A stretch of DNA of 64,000 nt from Aurelia coerulea. Taxonomy: Eukaryota; Cnidaria; Scyphozoa; Semaeostomeae; Ulmaridae. The notes beneath the pieces were generated by a model. It ran no database searches, had not been told where the DNA came from, and worked only from the letters and a program-made list of their open reading frames with translations. Below, in pieces: positions 54,895 to 64,000 of the stretch (position 1 is its first letter; every line of letters starts with the position of its first letter). The stretch is taken from assembly GCA_039566865.1 (NCBI GenBank), contig CM076958.1:8036501-8100500 (forward strand), written 5' to 3'. Made by a program: the position numbers and the translations under genes.

Positions 54895-55103
54895 GGACAA
54901 AATTATTCTTGAAACTAATTAACCTTATATGGACAGACAATATACTATAAATAGAGGTAGATACTCTGAATAAATCAGTTGCTCTGAAGATGACCTAGTG
55001 GGCGAAACTAGTCAGCACTGAAATAAAAAATAAAGCGCAAAAGACCAAATTGATGCCTGTTTTCTTCGGATGGTTAGGCCCTCTTCAACGGTACACTTTT
55101 TAT
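54889..55103 (+). repeat. terminal direct repeat, right (PLE-type pLTR)
   Basis: Copy of 54069-54283, offset exactly 820 bp. Differences include 'gatgacc' for 'gatgccc' in ribozyme stem II. Confidence 0.85.
54975..55021 (+). ncRNA. hammerhead ribozyme, right repeat
   Basis: As the left copy, with one C-to-A change in stem II giving an A-G mismatch. The core and stem I are intact, so reduced but possible activity. Confidence 0.78.
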
Positions 55104-55231
55104 GAAATAAAATTATTATTTATTTGCCATCCTCTTCCTCTACTTCTCAAATAAATTTTGTTCAATGCGCAGGAAACAAGAAAAATTTAAGAACAAGTAC
55201 TGCATATAATAGTTGAAGTTTACAGCTGTGC

Positions 55232-55612
55232 ACTTAAAGACCGACTATTGACCAGCATGCTTTGCGCGAAGCGAGACTTTCGCTGCTCGAAGCTCCTGAC
55301 TTTCTGACTGTCAGAAACTATTGCTCAGGAAATCCTGGCAACCCTGGCAAAGCAGATGCAACCTGGATGTTTTTTTTGGCAAAATCAAGTATTGCTCTCG
55401 TATCGTGGCTATTTATTTCACGCAAAGGCATCGTTATTCGTTCGTTTTGGACACAATGAAGGCAGATGCTGCAACGGCTCGAAAGGCTCTTACAAGAAGC
55501 CTATTTCAACGATGGAAAACCTTCAGTTATGGACTTGGATTTACACTAACAGTTGCTCAGGGAGTTGCATCGAAGATGCTAGATAGGGCGGAGCAGCCTC
55601 TGAGCGACAGGT
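55232..55612 (+). other. exon-like repeat segment, unknown protein
   Basis: A frame ending at a good splice donor (gacagGTTAGT, 55612/55613) encodes KADAATARKALTRSLFQRWK, then FSYGLGFTLTVAQGVASKML and DRAEQPLSDR from a Met at 55457. A decayed homologue is at 1018-1475 (minus). The 5' block 'gaccagcatgctttgcgcga' recurs reversed at 58984-59022. The frame has a hydrophobic stretch (YGLGFTLTVAQGV) but no known domain. Could be the first exon of a duplicated host gene or a transposon exon. Confidence 0.4.
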
Positions 55613-57337
55613 TAGTTTTTGTTTGCCATTTTCTTTGCTCAGTTTTGCCAGGGCATTTTGCCTGGGCACATGATAGACGAGCCTCGCAACGCAATACTGT
55701 CCAATACAGTACATCAAGCAGGACTATTTTTTTTGCAGATATCTTTATTTTGAAAGACATCTATCTAACCATTTTCTTCATTCTATGGCCAAAAAATTAG
55801 TTGACATACCCACCCATGGCACTGAGCTGATTGACTTGGTTAGGCCTAGAATCTAATAATACCCTTCCTTTTACTACTGACGACAGCTGATTAGTTACTT
55901 CATGCAGAATGGTTGACACTTTTGAAATGTATTTTTTGAAACAAGCCTTTCCCGTCTCCCACAAAATATGGGAGTGTGGGCACAAGGGGTCACTGACATA
56001 AATTTTTTAATGTGTCCTATTTTAAGTTTAAAAGTCCCACTATTATAGGCCTAAAATGTCACCCTGTTGGCAACTGTGCCCCCCAAGTGAGAACTGCATC
56101 CTAAATCAGGGCAATCTCATACCACATAACAGAATTTCTTCTAATCATGTAACACAGGGTACATCTCCTAGGTCCTTGGTTCAAAACTGAGATGCACCTT
56201 GTGCAGATGTTTTGATTTATGTTCTTCCTCAAACTTGAGTTTTATCACATATTTCCTTCGTTACTTTTGCAGTTTACAGCTGGAATGGGATCTTGGGATC
56301 TGATACATTCAAATTGTATGCATTCAGTGTGAATGTTACAGCTGTTCAAGGACTTCAAGTGTTGATCACAAGCAGTTACATTTATTCTGTATTAGAAGAT
56401 CAAATTTTGATATTTTCTATTCTATGTAGTGACTACATACAGTACAATATGCATTTTCTGGAAGAATCTAAGAATTTAACTCAGTACACATATTTTTTGA
56501 GAACATGACAAATTTACAAATGACTGTATAAGTTTGTGGAGTCTCAGCTGTGGGTCTAAAAGTTGTCTTTTTAATTTTTGTCAAGACCTATGCCTATCCA
56601 AATTGCTGCAGCTCTCTGGTCATGATTCATTGTGTTTCATATCTTGCATCATGTGCAATCTGATCTGATGCAACTTCTAGCTATTCTACAAAAGAGTCTG
56701 GATTGAGTGATATTTTTAGACATGCTAACTGTTTGATTGGGTAGTGCTAGATCTTATTTTACTATTGTGCACATTCAAATATTTCTACAAAATGGAGACA
56801 AATATCATTCGACTCAGATTCTTTTTCAGAATAACTGAAAGTTCTATTTGCTAGTACATGCCTAATACTGCCAATTTTTGCTAACTGCCCTCTGCCCAAC
56901 TTTCCTTTGCAAACTTGCAAACTTCCAGTCAGAAGCAAATGCGATATTTTTACATAAATGTAGAATTACATGCTTTTATATTAATGTATCAGCATCATAT
57001 ATTGCATGTAACATGATTGTTTTCTTGTGGTGAACTATTTTGTCCTAACTTGATGTTTTTCTTGGCTCTCATTGTTTAGATGAGTAATGCTGTTAAGAAA
57101 ATGTAGCCTAAATTTTCCTAAGATTGAGAAGCCCGACCATCTGGTTAAACAACCTGTAACGATTTTGTAATTTGAAGCTTCAATTTTCCAGTATCATTCA
57201 AAAAAGTTTGATACCTTTTGACTGAACAGTTTGATAGGTACTGCCTTTCTAACACACATCTTTTGATAAAGAAATTTTGTCCATGGTTGGCAGCAGTTTC
57301 TAAATTTTAGACCGTCATATAACTCAGTGCTTCTTAT
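55613..57337. other. no gene recognised
   Basis: AT-rich sequence with no further exon recognised for either ABCA or the 55.2 kb segment. Confidence 0.35.
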
Positions 57338-57456
57338 AGACTTGCCCCAAGTCTATTTCATCAACTGTAATACAGTAAATCTGTCTGAAAGTAAAATACA
57401 AATTTCTCTTTTCCTTTTTACAATTTTTTTGACGAAATAGACTAGGGGCAAGTCTC
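57338..57456. mobile_element. 119-bp MITE, 10-bp target duplication
   Basis: The ends AGACTTGCCCC and GGGGCAAGTCT extend as a 25-bp inverted repeat ('agtctatttcatcaa'). It is flanked by 'tgcttcttat' (57328-57337 and 57457-57466). It sits in an AAGAAAC-rich repeat. Confidence 0.78.
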
Positions 57457-57814
57457 TGCTTCTTATGAGTTTCTTTGAAAAAATTCACAGCATCCTAGAT
57501 GTCTATTTTCTATGCCTTGTTAAAAGCTCCATGACAAATTTCAATAAAGCTGTGCCATTGTTTATCATGAATCAAGTATATACCTTCCAAGTAATACAAT
57601 ACAAGAAAACAAGCCAACTATGTTTCTTACATGATTTTGCTCTACACATATTTTTGTTATTAGAAACTGCTCATAAGAAACTCAACTCTCAGATCGCCAA
57701 AAAATTAAGTAACTCCAGTACTGGAAGGATATAAGTGAAGAAACTATTTACTTTTATAAGGAAATCGTTGGCATATTTTTACTTTATTTTCACTTGTTTC
57801 CTGTATCATATTAC

Positions 57815-58025
57815 TCGTAGGGTACTTGAGTAATGTCTAAACATTGGAAAGGCTTAGAAAAACTTGTTTTGAAAAGTTTAGCAGGGCACAAGTAGCGAAC
57901 ATGAAGATTGTTATGGAACCTCTAAGAAACTCGTAAGAAACTTTGAGTACTCAAAATCTGATAATTTTAGGAAACTTTCAGTACTGGCTCAAATTCTTAG
58001 TTTCTTATGAAAAAATATGGGTAAT
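57815..58025 (+). repeat. interspersed repeat, R family, best copy
   Basis: This is the reference copy for the family at 640-835, 25740-25915 and 31480-31625, with repeated 'aagaaactttnagtact' words. The full element may begin upstream near 57460. Confidence 0.6.
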
Positions 58026-58914
58026 AATGAAGTTTGTTAAGTTGGTATTGATCTCAGAGTTGAATTTTCATAAAAAAGTGCATTTCTCCAGCAAAAATTC
58101 ATAGAATACAAGAAACATGTCCATAAAAAGCCTTGTCTCCATTGTTTATTTACCAAGAAGACTCACAATATGGATACTGTATGTAATGTGAGTCGCAATT
58201 GTTTATCAGAGTAAAAGTTTCCAAAAACTGCAATAATCAGGAACATGAAAAGCTGCCTTTGACATCTGAGTTCCTTGCTATCATGTAATTCTTGAAATCC
58301 ACCAGACTGTCATTACTCTGTTGAGGGAACCAGCTTTACTTGACCCTAGATCAGCAAATCAACAAATTAGACATTACCAAACCCAATAATCAATGATGTG
58401 CAAATAAAATAAGACATCAATGTGTGCTAATTTCTGAAATACAACTTCATTCTTCGATCATTTTACCTTACCCACAGAACTTTCCAAGGACTAACACAGA
58501 CAAACAACAAATATGAAAAACAAAGAATCTGTAGGATTATTCTATGCCAGCATACTAAATCCAATTCACAGTGTTCCATTCAAATATTATTTGATATCCT
58601 TTAAATAAGGCCTGAATTGTGTGGGGCCTCGTTGACCTTAGATTTTAGGCTACAGATCCTTCAGTATAAGGAAATAAACTGCAAAATGCCGTTTCTTGTC
58701 ATCATTGTTGTTGTCGGCCTAGGCCATCAGCTTATTCCAGATTAATTTACACGAGGGCAATGCTGTCATCAAGTTTCAACAAGCAATGGTGTCATAAATT
58801 TGGTCTCCTACCTGACGATGGGAGCTGGGCTGCATTGGATTTGCTTCAAACATATCTGAACCAATAACCATCTCTTTCACGTTATTCCATCGAGAAAAGT
58901 TTCTTCTGCTTTCA
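58026..58914. other. no gene recognised; upstream of LINE E
   Basis: No feature seen; the true 5' end of LINE E may lie here or near 58900. Confidence 0.35.
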
Positions 58915-59106
58915 GTGCAGTCTCGTAAGATTTCGCTACGACACAGGGACAGGGTACCGAGGAGTACAAATCCAAAAGCAAAATATAAACAAACGATCGC
59001 AAAGCATGCTGGTCAATGGTCGGTCTTTAAGCTAACTCGGAGTTTGGCTGCGACTGTGCACGTTGAACGAAAACCAGCAACGATTCACCTGAAAAATTCA
59101 TCTGAA

Positions 59107-59913
59107 ATGGATAAAACCATGCAGATTCCATCTATTGAAAGTCAGATTTATGATGCGATTGAGCACATCGAAAAGAAGAGCAAGAAAAGAACTGATTTAG
59201 AACGAATATGTAAGTTTGTTGTGAACGAGAACAGTGGCCTAAGCAAACACGATGCCGTAGAAATCCTGTCTAGGATGCACAAGGACGGGTTATTGAAATT
59301 AAAGCAGTACGACGATGGGCCTGCCTCATATAAGATCAACAAAAGTGTCAAAGAAACGAATAAATCTTGCGAAGGAAATAAAGTACAAGGGGAAGCAAAG
59401 GAAGGAGAAAATGAACGGGAGTACGAACAGTCAATTTCAACAAGCGAGGAAGATACGGAAAACGACCTTGAATCAGAAGATTATGAAAGTGGTGAAGGCG
59501 ATGACGAACTGGAAAGCGTAGAAGGTGAAATTGTTGATAAACCTACCTTGCAAGATTCTTTTCTTGAATTCTTAGATGGTGTCCGCACACCCGAGAAAAT
59601 TTCGACGAACGGCTGTCCGGAATTCTCAACTTTTGACAGGAAAACTCCTAACAATGAGTGTCATGGCTTGAAAGATCATGTAGCCAAGGCCAGGTCCATC
59701 GACGCACAATCCCCCCCTCCCTACAGAGCACACTCAGCAAGTGAATTTAGTGGCTTTGTGGACGTCATGGGCAAAATGGCGGACACCTTGAATAATCACA
59801 TCGAAATGCTGCGAGATGAAAAGATCTTGAATCGCATGCTCAGAAATACAATTGAAATTCTTAGAGATGACAACGGCTACAAGGATACTAGGATAAAGGA
59901 ACTGGAAACAATA
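59107..59913 (+). pseudogene. LINE E ORF1, N-terminal part
   Basis: I place the start at Met 59107 (MDKTMQIPSIESQIYDAIEH), after a leader. An upstream frame is open to 58915 but reads like leader. Residues about 8-75 (IYDAIEHIEKKSKKRTDLER, LSKHDAVEILSRMHKDGLLKL, SYKI) look like a winged-helix domain. A long acidic stretch follows (EEDTENDLESEDYESGEGDD), then a Pro-rich linker. A probable coiled coil spans KMADTLNNHIEMLRDEKILN and RMLRNTIEILRDD. The frame then runs into the TIR insertion. The original C-terminal continuation is at 60776. Confidence 0.75.
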
Positions 59914-60771
59914 GACCATTTGCCAATTAGGAAAAAGGGATTGAGGCGAGCGCGGCCAATTCCGACAGCCCTAGTAACATCGGGGAATCCTCTCCACTTC
60001 AGAATATCTTATTCGATGTATTTCCCACGATCGACTTGTAGAGGAGGGCACATAAACAAACGATCAGCTGATTTTGACCCCTTACTTCAAATGTAATAAG
60101 TCCAAAACTTGGGAGAAAATTTTGAAAAATCAACGAAAACTCGCCGATCGTCTTGGGCTGATTCTGAAGTGGATAAATCGAGAAACTGAAAACAAACTTT
60201 TGAAGGACCTTATTTCAACCCTTTTTCAGGTATTTAATCATTAATCTGGAGTAAGTAAGTGCATTTAGTAGGAAAACGAGCACGATCCATTTGGGAGGAA
60301 AAAGGGCCTAAGTAGAAATTTTCGGGATTTTCCCCACAGCTTTGAAAAAAGAAAGGCTCGTTATTTTGCGAATTTTAGAGATAAATTAGAGATTAATAGT
60401 GTTTTAGTGAAAGAATACGGTTTCTCGTCGATTTTTGACATGCCGAGGCCGTTTACCCCTTGCAAAACGGAGTTACGGCCCAAAATGGGGTAGGCCAAAT
60501 TTTTTCCCAATTTTCGCGGCCCCCGCGCTCCGCCCCTGGGGGCAATATTGAACCCCAAATTCGTGATAAGACTCACAAACGAGTTATCTCTTGTACATTT
60601 TTTCCTGTTTTGAAATTAGTTGAGTAACCATCGAGCATCGGCTCCAAATGCAGCTTCGGGTCAGAAAATCGGGCCGGGTCGGCTTGCCGATTATACTGTA
60701 TTGGAGAGGACTCCCCGGATTTCCGACTGTTACTAGGGCTGTCGGAATTTTTTCTTAATTGGCAAATGGTC
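59914..60771. mobile_element. 858-bp TIR element inside LINE E ORF1
   Basis: The inverted ends are GACCATTTGCCAATTARGAA, then, after a 19-bp offset on the left, 'attccgacagccctagtaac'. TA lies on both sides (59912-59913 and 60772-60773). The interior has no ORF with known motifs. The broken ORF1 on either side supports an insertion. Confidence 0.65.
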
Positions 60772-60775
60772 TATT

Positions 60776-61728
60776 AAGTCCCCAGGAGGATTCACCTGAG
60801 ACATGCAGTCACCAACCAGCTCCTGAGCCCCCCCGAGACTCAAGAAACTCAAATAACACCAAGTTTTGAATCTCAATTGCAAGCCTACGTCAAAGCGAAA
60901 AGAGAAAAATATGAAGAACACCTTGTAAAAAGTAAGGCTGAAGCAATGCATTCTCTGAAAAAACCGCAAGAAAAAGAACAAGGAAAAAATCAAAATCGAA
61001 AGAAAGGAAACAAACAAAACAAAGGAAACCTGGGGAAAGCAAATTGCCAATCAGTAAACCAGTCTGCCCACCTGGATGACAAACAACCGTACAGTCAACG
61101 TGTGCAACCTCAACAGCAACAGAACCAACAGCAGCAGCAACAACAGGTACAAAATAGTCAAAGCACCTCTGACAAGTCTCAGCAACCACAGCAAAAAGAT
61201 AACTTGCCTCCTTCGCAGAAAGGGCAGTCACAGCAACAGGGTCTCTGGAGGCCTGGAACTATTCTCATTGTTGGGAACAGTATGCTAAATGGAGTGGAGG
61301 AACGCAAAATGCCATCTAATGTCAAGGTGAGGAATTTCCCTGGTTCAACTGTCAAAGACATGCATGATTATGTGAAGCCCCTGTTGAGAAAAAAGCCGTC
61401 TCATGTAATTTTGCATGTCGGTACAAATGATGCTGTTAATTCTGATTCAAATGCCATTTTCAACCAACTCATTAGCCTGAAAGAATACATTGAGAATGAG
61501 TTGCCTAATAGCACGGTCACCTTGTCACTGCCGATGATGAGAGTTAATAATGCTAAAGCAAATAAAATTCTGGTTGCAGTCAAGAATGCAATAAAGAAGA
61601 TGTCCGCTGACATAATCAACAATGACAACATCAAGAGAGACCATCTTGGTCGTTTAGGCCTGCACCTAAACTTTTATGGGAACACAAAATTTTCAGCTAA
61701 CCTATTAAGTAAAATAAAGTTAATTTAA
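60776..61728 (+). pseudogene. LINE E ORF1, C-terminal part with SGNH/GDSL esterase domain
   Basis: The frame reads TPSFESQLQAYVKAKREKYE, then a basic K/Q/N region and a Q-rich tract (about 61110-61210). The esterase domain follows: TILIVGNSMLNGV (block I, Ser), FPGSTVKDMHDYV, HVGTND (block III) and LGRLGLHLNFYG (block V, His). The C7 run at 60829 may hide a frame change to the insertion-side sequence. Esterase ORF1 proteins in CR1/L2 LINEs bind RNA/membranes; that is family knowledge. The catalytic residues appear present. Confidence 0.8.
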
Positions 61729-61771
61729 CAACAGTGACAGAAATAACAATGTATGCAATGAAAGTCTTGAG

Positions 61772-62384
61772 TTGAATTGTTGCAATGTGGGTGATAAGGA
61801 TAGCACATCAACAGAAAGTCTAGGATTTCGTAAGGGGATGGTAGTTGCATCCCTCAATATCAATAGTTTGCTTAGACACTATGATGAGCTAAGTAACTTT
61901 CTTGTTGAGAAAGGTATCCATATACTTGCCCTCAACGAAACTAAGCTGGACAGCAAGATCTGTAAAGATCTCTTAAAAATTGAAAATTATAAAATTGAGA
62001 GATGTGACAGAAATCGAGAAGGGGGTGGAATTGCTCTCTATATCAAAGATAGCATAAAGTACCATGTACGCAAAGATTTGCCCGAGAAATCGCTTGAATT
62101 ATTGTGCATTGAGGTCGAGCCTTTAAAAGCCAGACCATTTTTCGTTATTTCATGGTACCGACCCCCTAGTGACACTGTAGAAACTTTTGATAAACTTGAT
62201 CGAATCTTGCAGTTTCTTGAGACCGAGGGTAAAGAGCTTATACTCCTTGGTGATGCAAATTGTGACTTCCTTAAGTTTTCAAGCACGTCAGATGTGTCCT
62301 GTCTGAATAATCCAAGCAAGCACATGCAACAAATCTACAGTTCGTATGAGCTTAAACAACTCATAAACAAACCTACAAGGGAAA
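61772..62384 (+). pseudogene. LINE E ORF2, endonuclease N-terminal two thirds
   Basis: EEP blocks: VASLNINSLLRHYDEL, ILALNETKLDS (catalytic Glu), REGGGIALYIKDS, FFVISWYRPPSDT and LILLGDANCDF. It ends at NKPTRE, within the 10-bp duplication of the TIR insertion. No stop before the insertion. Confidence 0.87.
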
Positions 62385-62895
62385 GCATAGGGCTCAAATC
62401 TTTCAAATCTTTAAAAAGGTCGGTGTAAAATTCTTTTGCAGTTTTCTTTGAATGGGATGGCTTGAAAGGAACTTATGGTACTTTGCTATAAATCTGCCGT
62501 GGAAATTTTTGGATATCTTGATTTTGTTCAAAATGGCGGCAATTTCATTATTTTTGAAAAAAATCATGGAAAATTCTGAAAAAATTTAAACAGTCGTAAA
62601 TCCTAAACTAATAGAGGAAACATTATATAACCTTCAAAGAAACCATAGTTTATGAACGTCTACAATATGGTGACAAGCAGAAATCTGTAACTTTGCTACT
62701 TAAGCATTCAGAAATTTTATGACGTCATGGCCTCAAATTTAATAAATGCCGCCATATTGAAACTAATCAAGATATCAATAAATTGCCACGGCAGATTTAC
62801 AGCAAAAAACCCTAAGTTCCATCCAAGTCATTTATTTCAAAGAAAACTGCAATAGAATTTTGCACCGACCTTTTCAAAGATTTGAGCCCTATGTT
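62385..62895. mobile_element. 511-bp TIR element, 10-bp target duplication
   Basis: It is flanked by 'acaagggaaa' (62375-62384 and 62896-62905). The ends are CATAGGGCTCAAATCTTT, with arms of about 110 bp (sharing 'gcagttttctttgaa' and 'aaatctgccgt'). The duplication starts on a codon boundary on both sides, so excision would restore the LINE ORF. Confidence 0.85.
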
Positions 62896-63432
62896 ACAAG
62901 GGAAACTTCTCAACAGTCTACCCTTATCGACCACATTGCAACAAGTCACATCAACAATATTACATCTTCCGGAGTTCTCGAAATCGGTCTTAGCGATCAC
63001 TACTTGGTCTACTGTGTTAGAAAGTTCCGGGGACCCCTCAAGACTAAACCTAAAGTAGTAACAACTCGCCAGATGAAAAAATTCAACGAGAGTGCATTTT
63101 TGCAGGACCTTGCATTAATTGACTGGTCATTGATTTTACAAAATGGTACTGATCTCAATGAGCAGGTAGGGAACTGGTGTGAAGTGCTTTCGATGATAAT
63201 TGAAAAACATGCTCCTTTAAGAAAACGGAGGGTTGCCGAACGATACACTCCTTGGTACACTTCAGAGCTAAGTAAGCTCTCCCAAGTAAGAGACAGAATA
63301 AAGAAAGCTGCAGTTAAAAACCAATCTGATTTGTTATTTGCTGCATATAAACAAATCAGAAATAAAGTTACTAATATGAACCAAAAGCTAAAAAGGGATT
63401 TTTTCTCTGATAAAATAAATCAGAATAAATGA
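62896..63432 (+). pseudogene. LINE E ORF2, endonuclease end and linker
   Basis: Continues TREtsqqSTLIDHIATSHINN, LSDHYLVYCVRKF (SDH block), IEKHAPLRKRRV and IRNKVTNMNQKLKRDF. It stops after an 'aataaataaa' expansion at 63414-63445 where the family reads DKINAFEGN, so microsatellite slippage broke the frame. Confidence 0.85.
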
Positions 63433-63445
63433 ATAAATAAATAAA

Positions 63446-64000
63446 TGCCTTTGAGGGTAACATAAAAGAAACTTGGAAAACCAGCAACCAGATGATAAAT
63501 AAGAGATCCAAAACTACTCATATTTCTTCTCTCGATGATGGTGACAAAGATATTACTGACTCTCAACAAATTGCCGGCGCTATGAACCAGTATTTTTGTA
63601 ACATAGGAGAAAATCTCAGCAGCAAAATTCGGAGAAATCCCCTTTTATCTGGGGATGTTAAGATAAATCAGCATTCTAAAATCTTTAGGTTCAAGAACGT
63701 TGATGAAGTGCAGATATGCAGGGCAATGAAACGCCTTAAAAAATCAAATGGATTTGGTTTAGACGGTATTTCAAGCTATTTTTTGAAAGTCGGCATGCCT
63801 GTCCTAGCTAGCTCATTGAGTACCATTTTTAATAATTCTTTGAGGCGGGGTGTATTTCCTGATTGTTGGAAAACAGCTAGGATTGCACCTATCTTCAAAG
63901 ACGGCCCTGAAAATATCAAATCTAACTACCGTCCAATTTCGGTCCTACCAACGGTTTCACGTTTATTTGAGAAAGTTTTGTATGGCCAACTTTACCAATA
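63446..64000 (+). pseudogene. LINE E ORF2, RT N-terminal part (runs off window)
   Basis: After the slippage the frame reads AFEGNIKETWKTSNQMINKR, GLDGISSYFLKVG, RGVFPDCWKTARIAPIFKDG, SNYRPISVLPTVSRLFEKVL. These match LINE B closely. The catalytic motifs lie beyond the window. Confidence 0.85.

Larger units (their letters stand above)
58915..64000 (+). mobile_element. LINE E, near-complete CR1/L2-like retrotransposon, cut by window end
   Basis: Plus-strand order: 5' leader, ORF1 with winged-helix-like and coiled-coil parts, TIR insertion (59914-60771), ORF1 second part with SGNH esterase domain, ORF2 endonuclease split by a TIR insertion (62385-62895), and the start of the RT. An esterase ORF1 with an EEP endonuclease ORF2 is the CR1/L2 pattern. 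Same ORF2 family as LINE B and D. Frame damage is light apart from the insertions. Confidence 0.88.

Noticed and set aside
55457..55800. Complete gene at 55.4-55.8 kb
   Set aside because: The longer frame reads through a good splice donor at 55613 into low-quality coding; only the exon-like part is supported, and its family is unknown.

Overview
This is a eukaryotic window from an animal genome, most likely a marine invertebrate and probably a cnidarian. It is AT-rich, has intron-split coding sequence with GT/AG splice sites, and carries CR1/L2-type LINEs, Penelope-like elements with GIY-YIG domains, a TAA-bordered restriction-endonuclease-type LINE, many TIR/fold-back elements and TAA microsatellites. 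The organism call is inference. I see no bacterial genes, tRNA, rRNA or CRISPR.

Host gene: four short plus-strand exons (16272-16345, 36809-36886, 37637-37777, 49744-49882) read as the N-terminus of an ABCA-subfamily ABC transporter: first membrane segment, then the start of the large extracellular loop. Intron phases of the last three exons match. A small exon between the first and second, the upstream start and everything downstream were not found. Most other recognisable sequence is transposons, many inside this gene's roughly 20 kb and 12 kb introns.

Layout: 1-9.26 kb: decayed repeat ORF, two fold-back units, and a LINE (A) split by a Penelope-like element (PLE) with a 12-bp target duplication. 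9.27-15.8 kb: LINE fragments, a 790-bp TIR element and a second PLE split by LINE B. 16-23 kb: ABCA exon 1, then a 5-kb TIR element containing a MITE, a fold-back element and LINE C. 23.8-34.2 kb: LINE fragment with a 2A-like peptide, small TIR elements, an EN-bearing LINE, a minisatellite and a hAT-like MITE. 35-50 kb: tandem duplication, ABCA exons, LINE C copy, TAA arrays, PLE and RLE-type LINE, LINE F. 50-58.9 kb: inverted repeats, and a direct-repeat-flanked unit with hammerhead ribozymes around an 820-nt coding period. 58.9-64 kb: a nearly complete CR1/L2-like LINE (E) with two TIR insertions, running off the window.

Strongest candidates for something undescribed: (i) the 53.8-55.1 kb hammerhead-flanked unit, resembling a PLE-type retrozyme but carrying a 194-codon ORF; (ii) hammerhead motifs near the 3' end of several distinct PLE lineages; (iii) a LINE 3' hairpin whose shape is kept while its outer helix changes sequence; (iv) several unrelated-looking TIR families that all have 10-bp target duplications.
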